From Paradesertivirga sp966210515 (GTDB taxonomy: Bacteria; Bacteroidota; Bacteroidia; Sphingobacteriales; Sphingobacteriaceae), in contig CBIHLM010000008.1 of NCBI GenBank assembly GCA_966210515.1, forward strand, positions 25,967 to 89,966: 64,000 nucleotides of DNA, in the 5' to 3' direction. Position numbers and translations under genes: made by a program. This document shows, one piece after another, positions 35,858 to 45,100 of this stretch; position 1 is the stretch's first letter, and every line of letters starts with the position of its first letter. The notes beneath the pieces were generated by a model. That model was not told where the DNA came from. It saw only the letters and a program-made list of their open reading frames with translations, and did not search any database.

Positions 35858-37756
35858 CTACAGGGGCTTTATCCAGATTGCCTGCCCACCTGAAGCCTCA
35901 AGATTAGCCTCCAACACCGTAGATGAATTTACCTGTATCCGTTTTATCCCAACTTTGGTCCTGGTCGGTGCTGTCTTATCATCATAATATATAGTTGCCA
36001 GATATTTCTTACCCGCAGGTAAAAAACTTAATCTAACCTTCAAAGTTCTGGACTCGGTATTTGTTAAAGAGCCCAAAAACCATTCATTTCCTTTTCTTCG
36101 GGCGGTGGTAATAAATTGTCCCGGTTCTCCTTGCAGTACCTTTGTTTCGTCCCAGCTTGCTGGTATTCTATCCCAAAACTCCAGTTCAGGTTCATTATTG
36201 GAAAACTCCGGCTTATCATACCAGAATAGGGTTTGAATTGGGCTGTAATAAACAGCAGCCATCGCCAGTTGGTGAGCATGTGTTGTTTTAATCCGACTAT
36301 TGTAATAGCAAATAGTGTAATCAGCCGCACCTGCAAGATAGCGCGTAAAAGGAAGAACCGTATTATGCGTAGCATCGGGCATCTCTTCATTTCCACGGAT
36401 ACCCTCGGCAGTCATGAGGTTTGGCCAGGTACGCTGCTCGCCGGTTGGCCTCCAGTCGTCGTGAACATTCACCATGATCTTTGCATCTGCAGCTTGTTGG
36501 ATTGCTTTTTCGATCCAGGTGGTCCAACGATGTGACCCTGACTGTACAAAGCCAAATTTTACGCCTTTAACACCCCAACTGTTATAAACCTTAAAAAGCG
36601 AATCTGACTGAGCAAGCAAGCCCTGCTGATTTACATATAACCATACACCAATGCCCTTTTCTTTTGCATATTGAATAATAGCAGGTAAATCAAAGTTCTG
36701 TATAGCCACTTTTGTTGCATCGCTATCAAAGGAATAATGATGGCCATACCAGCAACAATCGAACAGGATATACTGGAGATTGTGCTGTACTGCAAAATCG
36801 ATGTTGGCCTTAGCGTCTGAAGTAGTTAATTTAGCTACCCGCATTATTTTACCCGGCTTTATCCAACTTGGGTCGGCAATCTTGCAAGCTTCATTTAAGC
36901 TGAGTATGAGGTGGTTGTTTTCAATCAGGCCGCCTGCACTTTCGGCTACCATAATAACCCTCCATGGCGTAGCAAAAGGAGATATTAAATCGGCAGGTGC
37001 ATACATAGATGTAAGCACAGTATTAGGCTTTGACACACTTAGTTTAAATTTCGTGCGGGCATAATCGACCATTTGTGCCTCTGCAAGGCAGGCATAAAGC
37101 CCGTTTGACAATTTGAGCGTAAGTGGCCGCTCGCTTTCGTCCTGCCAGTCTTTTAATGGCAGCAGCTTGTATGGAGCTTGCCCCCAGGACGCATGCCAGG
37201 CTTTAGTGCCTTCAGGGAGAGAAAATTCGGTATTCTCTGACATAATCCGGTAATAAGTTCCTTTGGGATTTTCGGGAAAGAAGTAGCGAATCCCGACTCC
37301 CTCATTGTAAGCCCTGATCTCGATATTAACCAGATAGATAGGATTATCATCCTTTACGGTTTCTACCGTCAGCGAATTATAATGATCGCGAATCTGTGCC
37401 CGCTCCCCTACTACGGGCTTCCAGGTTGTATCCTTCGAGGCACTGGTAAGCTTTTTTACAGACAAATTTTCAAACCATTTCTCATGCTTATCGACCGGAA
37501 GGGCCATTGCCCGCTCAGACAGATTGTTATCGAGCTGCAGATCAAGTTCCGACTCGTTTATCACCGACTTATGGTTATAGCTTACCTGGTAATACATTTT
37601 TCGTTTACCAGCGCCAAACACTTTCTGATAAAATTTAACTACAAGCTTTTTATCAGGAGATTGCAGGGCTGTCTCAGTCCCTTTTACGATATCCTGCGAC
37701 ATAGCTGGCAGCGATAGACAAAGTAGTAGGTTGAGTAATATTTTACAAGCTTTCAT
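35858..37756 (-). CDS. GH97-like protein with Gly at the retaining-nucleophile position (paralogue a)
   Basis: I start this gene at 37756 (MKACKILLNLLLCLSLPAMSQ) because it gives a clean signal peptide and lies 17 bases after the GH43-like gene. The frame is open to 37834, which would overlap that gene. The product is about 632 residues, with the GH97 sandwich (LVNIEIRAYNEGVGIRYFFP) and barrel (LQYILFDCCWYGHHYS, GIGVWLYVNQQG). The nucleophile-site motif is GVKGVKFGFVQSGS, with Gly at about residue 402, and MVNVHDDWRPTGEQRTWPN follows. NTVLPFTRYLAGAADYTICY matches paralogue b. It may be an inverting alpha-glycosidase; this is inferred by comparison with SusB-type GH97, where a Glu serves as base. 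Confidence 0.87.
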   Translation of the reverse strand: MKACKILLNLLLCLSLPAMSQDIVKGTETALQSPDKKLVVKFYQKVFGAGKRKMYYQVSYNHKSVINESELDLQLDNNLSERAMALPVDKHEKWFENLSVKKLTSASKDTTWKPVVGERAQIRDHYNSLTVETVKDDNPIYLVNIEIRAYNEGVGIRYFFPENPKGTYYRIMSENTEFSLPEGTKAWHASWGQAPYKLLPLKDWQDESERPLTLKLSNGLYACLAEAQMVDYARTKFKLSVSKPNTVLTSMYAPADLISPFATPWRVIMVAESAGGLIENNHLILSLNEACKIADPSWIKPGKIMRVAKLTTSDAKANIDFAVQHNLQYILFDCCWYGHHYSFDSDATKVAIQNFDLPAIIQYAKEKGIGVWLYVNQQGLLAQSDSLFKVYNSWGVKGVKFGFVQSGSHRWTTWIEKAIQQAADAKIMVNVHDDWRPTGEQRTWPNLMTAEGIRGNEEMPDATHNTVLPFTRYLAGAADYTICYYNSRIKTTHAHQLAMAAVYYSPIQTLFWYDKPEFSNNEPELEFWDRIPASWDETKVLQGEPGQFITTARRKGNEWFLGSLTNTESRTLKVRLSFLPAGKKYLATIYYDDKTAPTRTKVGIKRIQVNSSTVLEANLEASGGQAIWIKPL

Positions 37757-37772
37757 CCAAATTGAGGTGTTT

Positions 37773-38810
37773 CTATTTTTTTGCTTCGGAATACTTCCCA
37801 TCACCTTTGTTAGTTTCAGAATATTTCCATTCACCGGTTTTCACATTCAGCATCCAGGGACGTGGCTTCGGTAACCAAAGATTACCATTACCAATCTCCA
37901 GTGGCATCCATATATAGCGGGAATCCCACTGGGTCTTTGGCTTCCATTGATCTCCCATAAATATTACCGTAGTCCCTTTTGTTCCTGTAACTTTAATCAT
38001 CATAGTGGACTGGGATTTGTAAGTATCCGTTTCAGGTGGGGCTATATGCTTAAATTCCGACCAGGGACCAGAGAGCGATGTGGCGGTTGCATACATATTA
38101 GGATTGGGGCGCCAGCCAGTTAACGCTGAGCCAATGGCATAGTACAAACCATTGTAGTGAACAATGGCTCCACCTTCGAGCGGTGCCTCAATAAAGATCG
38201 GCTTCTTTTCCACATCCATATAGTCATCAGTCAACTTCGCAATGTAAAATCCTTTTGACGGCCTGCTTTCAAATATCAGGTAAGCAGTTCCATCATCATC
38301 GATGAATTGTCCGATATCCCGGCTTTCCAACCCCAACGGCCGAAAACTCTTTACAAACTTATATTCGCCATCAACTTTGTCTGATACAGCCACTCCTACA
38401 CTTGCAAACCTGTACTTCGCACTATCAAGGTGCATATACATTACATACTTTTTCGTTTTCTCATTATAAAATACTTTGGGCCGCTCAATAATCAATGTAC
38501 CTTCTTTGATACCCTCCAAAGTGGAAGCTTTAAAAACCTGGCCGCGAAATTTCCAGTTAACTAAATCCTTTGATGAGTAACATCCCACGTATCTGGTATT
38601 AATTTCGTTGTTCTTTCTTCTATCTTCGCCAAACCAGTAGTAAACCTTACCTCGTTTTATAATTCCTCCGCCGTGGGCCTGAATATGCTCGTTTTTGTCG
38701 TCCGGCCAGAGTTCGGTAGGTTTAATTTCTTGAAAACTCTTCTGAGCAAAGGACGATATAGAGGATACCACCATTGCTGCAAGTACAAATACTAACTTTA
38801 AATTATTCAT
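37773..38810 (-). CDS. Family 43 glycosidase-like protein (exo-beta-1,3-galactanase-type)
   Basis: The 345-residue exported product (signal to FAQ, about residue 23) is a five-bladed propeller of the GH43 type. Its first blade reads NEHIQAHGGGIIKRGKVYYWFGEDRR. In ordinary GH43 enzymes an Asp (general base) stands where this protein has the His-Gly segment. The HAHGGG-like start is what I recall from the GH43_24/GH43_34 galactan-active enzymes, some of which lack the usual base. Other GH43 blocks are SRDIGQFIDDDGTAYLIFES near residue 165 and the acid-site region LEGGAIVHYNGLYYAIGS near residue 210. It is the first gene of the operon with three GH97 genes, about 75 bases downstream of a LacI-type operator/promoter. 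Confidence 0.8.
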   Translation of the reverse strand: MNNLKLVFVLAAMVVSSISSFAQKSFQEIKPTELWPDDKNEHIQAHGGGIIKRGKVYYWFGEDRRKNNEINTRYVGCYSSKDLVNWKFRGQVFKASTLEGIKEGTLIIERPKVFYNEKTKKYVMYMHLDSAKYRFASVGVAVSDKVDGEYKFVKSFRPLGLESRDIGQFIDDDGTAYLIFESRPSKGFYIAKLTDDYMDVEKKPIFIEAPLEGGAIVHYNGLYYAIGSALTGWRPNPNMYATATSLSGPWSEFKHIAPPETDTYKSQSTMMIKVTGTKGTTVIFMGDQWKPKTQWDSRYIWMPLEIGNGNLWLPKPRPWMLNVKTGEWKYSETNKGDGKYSEAKK

Positions 38811-38885
38811 ATAAGTGTGGGTTTATATCAGCTGTTTATTTAATGCATTATCTCACTCATTTAGATTTGCATTAAGAATTTCCTT

Positions 38886-38917
38886 CAAATATATTCAAGC
38901 TAAATCGTTTTAGCAAA
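38886..38917 (-). promoter_or_regulatory. LacI-type operator/promoter of the GH43-GH97 operon
   Basis: TATATTTG (38886-38893) and TTTG (38914-38917) are 20 bp apart on the minus strand. The palindrome GCTAAATCGTTTTAGC occupies 38899-38914. All elements match the pattern of the other sites exactly. Confidence 0.85.
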
Positions 38918-39121
38918 TTTGAAGTCATAAATAATTTGGTATCCCTAAAGGCCATAAAATCCTCAGGGGGGTCTATAATAAATGCGGTGACTATAGCCAC
39001 CGTATTGCATTTTCGAAATAACAGATTACATAAGGCCTCTTTTTCCTTGCACAAACTGAAAATAAGATTTTTTTCAATTTATAATTTAATTATTGGTTAA
39101 TGCTTAGGGGTGGAGCCCAGA

Positions 39122-39166
39122 TAAAAAGCACAGGGGCATCCCGTTTGCGCGGAACACCCCTGTGTT
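39122..39166 (-). terminator. Rho-independent terminator after the first lyase gene
   Basis: A 14-bp stem (CACAGGGG with CCCCTGTG, extended by wobble pairs) has an 8-base loop. On the minus strand it is followed by CTTTTTAT. It begins about 20 bases after the stop codon at 39185. Confidence 0.85.
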
Positions 39167-39184
39167 ACTATTAAAAACTAAAAA

Positions 39185-42100
39185 TTATTCCTTTATTATT
39201 TTCTGTACCTTGATTTCAGCACCATTTTTAATCTGTACCACATAAATACCTTGTGGCAAACCAGCAACTGAAACAGTTTGAAGTGTTTTAGCTAAGCTTT
39301 GGGAAATCACTTCCAGTCCGGCTAAATTAAAGACTCTCACTGTAGCACCTGCCTCTAATTTGCTTACTTTGATATTCAGGTTATCTGATACAGGATTTGG
39401 ATAAAGAGTTACACTGTAAGTTGCAGGCTGCTCTATCTGCAATGCCTTGGCTGATTGTGTAGTAGCACTGATTTCAGAATTACAAGCTCCCAGTTTATCA
39501 CCATGGTCTAAATGTGCTTGTACCGCTGAAGAAGCAACGCAGATCGCGGTACCATTATGACAAACCATCACCTTGTCATTATTATTACCACATCTTACGT
39601 CAAGAACATTGATAACAATGGATGAGTTAGTCTGACAACCTTTGGCATCTGTAATGATTACCGTATAAGTACCTGCCTCATACACATCGATAGATTGCAT
39701 AGCAGCACCGGTATTCCACTGGTAGGAATAAGGTGCTGTTCCACCATTTGCTGTTGCACTTACACTTAATGAAGTTGGTCCATAACCTAAGTAAATGGTA
39801 TTCTTCTCATCGGTGTAAGAATTAAGGGCGTAAACATCTGGTATTACAGAAGTTAATACAGAATTAACAGAAACTGTGGTTGCCGCAGTAGCTGTATTTC
39901 CGTGAACATCCGTAACTGTCCAGTTGATGGTTGATGTACCCACATTGAATGCACCGCTGGCATCAGCACCAGAGCCACTTCTTTGTGTTGCTCCGCTTAT
40001 AGAATAAGTAATCGAACCCACCCCGCAATTATCAGAAGCTACCAGCGAAGGAAGTGTATAAGTACTGCCTGCATAACAAAACTGCTGAGATGCAGGAGCG
40101 GCAAGAACCGGATTAAGACGATCCGTTACAGTTACCTGTGCCGTGTCAGAGCTGGAATATCCCTTAGCGTCTGTACCTGTAAGCGTTACCGTAACCGAAG
40201 CTCCAACGTTAGAGCAGCCAAAAGTGCTTTGATCTAAGGTTAAGCTTAAAGCTCCCGAATAGCTGATTGAACCATTGTCGACCTGAGCTGGAATAATGGA
40301 AGCGCTGCCGTTTGCATCTAACTCTACCTCTATATTTTTAGTCAATACAGCTGGAGGAGCAAATACATTTAATTCCTGGCTTACAGAAGTTGCAGCATTA
40401 TAGCTTTCATTTCCTTCTTGTGAGGCTGTAATTACTGTAGTTCCACCGCCAACCAAATGAACTTTGCCATTCATGATGGTGGCAACAGATTCGTTTGAAC
40501 TAGTGTAGCTTATTGCTAACCCGGATGAAGCTACAGCCACAAGATCGAAATCTGAATCTCTTGTAGTTTTCTCTGCGATTGCAGCAAAGCTAATAGACTG
40601 CTCTTTTTTATTAACAGTAAGCAGTTGAGAAACATCATCAGCTTTTGAATAATCGGCGTTTCCAGCTTGTGAAGCCGTTATGGTTGTGGTTCCGGCGCCA
40701 ATGATATGCACTTTACCAGAAACGATGGCTGCCACAGTTGAATCTGAACTGGTGTAGACAACCGGCAAGTTGGAACTTGCTGTTGCTGAAGGATCAAAAT
40801 CAGCATCTCCAATTATTTTCGGTGCAAGGGCATTAAACGTAATCACCTGACTGGTCTTCACACCTTCTGCAATTTCCGACGCACTTAAAGCCCTGCTGTA
40901 AATTTTAAACTCATCAATAGAACCTTTAAGCAGCGGATCATTAAATTGAGCTTTACCCAGGTAATTTAAAGCTGTGCCGGTTGCGGTGCCAGCAGGGGTA
41001 AGTTGTGAAGGCTTGATATTGAGCCCAGTGTTGGTTGATACCAAAGTTCCATTTATATACAAGCTGGCAGTATTACCTGATTGGGTAACAGCCAGGTGAA
41101 CCCATGTATTCAACGGGAAGGCATATGGAGAGCTTACATTTAACTCAGTTCCTCCGTTTTTAATGGCATAACGAACGGTTGATGACGTTACTCCATTTAC
41201 CGTAGTTGTTCCTGCCTGCACTGAAAGGAACATATACTGGGTAGTACTGTTACCGAAATCAAACACCCGCATCCAGTTGGCAAGCGCATCCATTTTCACC
41301 CAGGTGGAAACAGTAAAATCAGATAATGTCTTTACTATTCCAACTGGCAAGGTGGCATAAGAAGTAGCTGTGCCAGCCAGTTTAAGTGAAGTTCCGGTTT
41401 TTCCGGCAGCACGGGCTGCAGTAGGTGCCAATGTTCCGTGAGTAGCTCCCCAGCTGTCGATAGCCCGGGTTCCGCTTGCTTCGTCAAATTTAAGGTAAGT
41501 GAGCTGGCCAATATTAGGTTTTGCAACTACCTCTGTACTGATAGAGGTTTCTCCTACACTATCTACCGCTGCTACCACATAGTAATACGTAGCTCCATTG
41601 CTGATATTCGTATCGGTGAACTTACTAGTACTCACATTTGCGATCGTAGTATAAGGACCTCCTGATGTGGTTGAACGCTTAACATTAAACGTAAAATTCT
41701 GAATACCATCCCATTCCACGATATTTTTAGCATCTCCTGCTGCAACAATAACATTGCTTACTACATTGTTCTGTACCGTTAACGTGATAGTTTGTGTACC
41801 TGGGATACTGTCATTGAGGGCTCCTATGACTACAGGAAAAGTGCCATATTCGGTAGGTGTACCGGATATTACACCACGGCCGGCATCTAAACTTAAGCCC
41901 GCAGGTAAGCCTGTTGCTGTAAAATCACTCAGTGCCTTACTGGTGATAGTGTAGGTAAATGGCCTGCCCAGCACAGCAATTGGCTGAGTATTATTGGTAA
42001 TAGCAACCGACAATTGTTTTGATTGCGGTGTTGCCGGCCAATAAACATCATTTCCTGCCTGTGAGGCAGTAATGATGGTCGTTCCGACAGTCAGGATACG

Positions 42101-45100
42101 AACCTTTCCATCTACGATCGTGGCAACTGATGGGTTCGAACTGGTATAGGCTACCGGAAGTCCTGAAGAAACAGTAGCCGCAGGATCGAAATCCTCATCG
42201 CCCATTAATTTGGAGGCAATTGCATTCATCGTGATCGATTGACTTGAAAAAGCGGAAGCAATTTCCGATGTACTTAAAGCCCTGCTGTAAATCTTAAAGT
42301 CATCAATAGCCCCTTTGAACAAAGGGTCATTAAACTGTGATTTACCCAGGTAGTTTAAATTTGTGCCGGTTGTAGTGCCAGCGGGAGTAAGATGAGAGGG
42401 CTTAATAGAGACCCCTGTATTGCTTGATACCAAAGCTCCGTTGATATACAGGCTGGCGGTATTTCCTGATTGGGTAACGGCAAAATATGTCCAAGAATTC
42501 AGCTGCAAGGGATAATTAAAACTAACCGTTTGCTCTCCTCCTCCGTTTTTTATTGCATAACGAACGATTGGGGAGGTTACTCCATTTACGGTAGAGGTTC
42601 CTGCCTGAACGGTAAGGAACATATATTGTGTACCACCCGTGCCAAAATCAAATACTCTCATCCAGCTTCCAAGACCATCCATTTTCACCCAGGTGGATAT
42701 GGTGAAGTCATTTAAGGTGCTGACAATACCTGTTGGCAAGGTGGCATAGGCATTCCCTGAGCCATCCAGTTTAAGTGAACTTCCGTATTTTCCGGCATCC
42801 CGTTTTGCTGAAGCTGCTAATGTTCCGTGTTTAGCCCCCCAACTGTCAATAGCACGAGCCCCGCTTGTTTCGTCAAATCTCAGATAAGTAACCTGGCCAA
42901 CATTCGGGGATGCTGCAACCACCGGGCTCGAAGCCAGGCTATCTGGCGAAACAACATGATAGTAATACGTATTGCCGTTACTCACACCAACGCTATCAAT
43001 ATACTTCGTGGTGCTAATGGTGTCGAGCGTGGTAAACGGCCCGCCTTCCGCCGTTGAACGTTTTACGATATACGTAATGTTCGGGATCGGGTCCCAATCC
43101 AGGATGTTCTTACCATCGCTTCCTGCTGCTTTCAGGTTTACCGGCAGAGTTCCCACCGGCTCAAAACGGAAAGGGAAGGTATATGGGACAGGATCATTAT
43201 CGCTCCCGCCTACCGTATATATGTTCCTGCCATAAGGATACCAGTAGCCGTTCCCTCCGCTCTGTGCCCGCTGGATAGCATACGAGGTGCCATCAAAGTA
43301 AAAGTTCATGGAGTTCCAAACGAGCGAGAAGGGGGTAACACTACGCCCAAATACTGCCGCCTCATTAATATAATTGCTAAAAGCAGAAGGTGCACTGAGG
43401 CAGCTGATCTTGTACCTGCCGTTGCTCTGTTTCCTAATGTCCCAGATCTGAAGCAAAGGGTCTGAACTCACCCCTTCAAATAAAGGAGTATTGGTTTCAT
43501 TCCGGGTCCATAACGAATCGCTGGTAGAGGTTTTGATATAGTAATACCCATCAGCCAGCGTATTCAACTGATAATACTTCGAGGCTAAATACCATTTAAT
43601 TGCATTGTCCAGTATGGTCACATAACCGCTCACCTGGATCACTGTGGATTGGGCATTATACAGAGATTGAACATACGTGATGCTGTCATTTAACTGCGCA
43701 TTAGCCGCTACCGGAAATTTACCGGGTACATTTGTTTCGGTCGTCTCTGTAGTATCGCGTAACTTTATGGCTTCCGCAAGCTTTTTAAGGTAAGCGGCAG
43801 ACATTTCAGAAGCTGAAACAGGTTCTATCCTATAGATCTGGTTTTTTCCATCAAGCCATCTATTAAGATTCATTGAAATACCGTCTGAGGCATTGGAACC
43901 CGGAACTTCAAGCGCTTTCCCGGCTTGTTTTCCAACAATATTGAAAGTTCCATTTTCCCTGTCTTTAATAGACCAAATCTGAGATGAATCTGTGGCAGAG
44001 TAGGTTCGTTGTTCAATAAGTGCACCGTTGGTGACTGCATTACCCACTACATCCATAGCCTTCCCGCTGAGCAAATTAATGATCTTATAATCTGTTCCGG
44101 ATAGAGGATTTATTATCCAATGCTGGCTACTTAAATTAGCATAGGTTCTTTGTCCCAGTAATGCACCTTCGGCAGTTGAGCCATTTTTAACCTCAACTGC
44201 TTTATTACTGTGGGTCGCTATAATCCGGTACACGCCATCAAAACCATTTGAACCCAATATTTGGGGAACGGGCGGCGCTTCCGGCATGTCCGAATCACTT
44301 GGGGAATCTGGACTTGTGCCCGCAGCATTTACCGCACAAACCTTGTAATAATAGGTCTGGCCGTTCGATACACCCTCATCCAGGAAACTGTTCCCTGAAA
44401 GGCCAGAGGCAATGGTGGTATAAGGTCCATTTTCAGAAGACGCACGTTTAAGCGTGTAACTATCTGCGCCGAAGGAAGAAAGCCAGCGAAGCTGGATCTG
44501 GTTATTGCCGGCGTATGCATATACAGAATGGGGAGCTTCGGGTGCAACAACCATCCCTCCCTGTCCTCCGGTAACACTGACATTGCTAAAGGTAGAGGTA
44601 TTCAGCACGCCGTTAGCATTGGAGCAAACTGCAAGACCAATATAAGCCTTGCCCGTAAAGCCTTCAAACCTGCCCTGCGTTTCTGCAGCCCAGCTGGTTC
44701 CGTCGAGCGAGTAGTACATGTCTATCACATCTCCAATTCTTTCAATCTTAACCCAATAGGAATCTTGTGGGATGGGCCTTTCGGTTTTTTCCCAGTTAGA
44801 GCCCCCTCTAACTTCCGTCCATCCATGCATAAAAGCTTCTGCCCTCTTACCGGATTTAATGGCGATCCATGCCCTTTGTGCGGATGAAGATGTCAAATCA
44901 GAACGGATCATCACTCCCGCCCTTGTATTCAGGGCAGTTCCTCCAACCGTTTCCACTTTGGCAATGATAGAACAGTTGCCGGTCACTTCCTTATAAACGA
45001 AGTGCAAACCATCAGCCGAATGGGTCAATATTTCTGTCCCGCTTCCTCTTACCGTCCATACATTATTGTTGTAGGAACTGCTTCCTGCTGGCGATGCCGC

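Larger units (their letters stand above)
38811..39184. other. Gap between the GH43-GH97 operon and the first lyase unit
   Basis: These 374 bases contain the operator/promoter of the GH43-GH97 operon (38886-38917) and the terminator of the lyase gene (39122-39166). I see nothing else in them. Confidence 0.7.

Noticed and set aside
37757..37834. Longer start for the GH97 gene at 37834
   Set aside because: It would overlap the end of the GH43-like gene and put 26 residues before an otherwise ideal signal peptide; the ATG at 37756 is preferred.
38872..39054. 60-codon minus-strand frame upstream of the GH43-GH97 operon
   Set aside because: It overlaps the operator/promoter site, so it is unlikely to be a gene.
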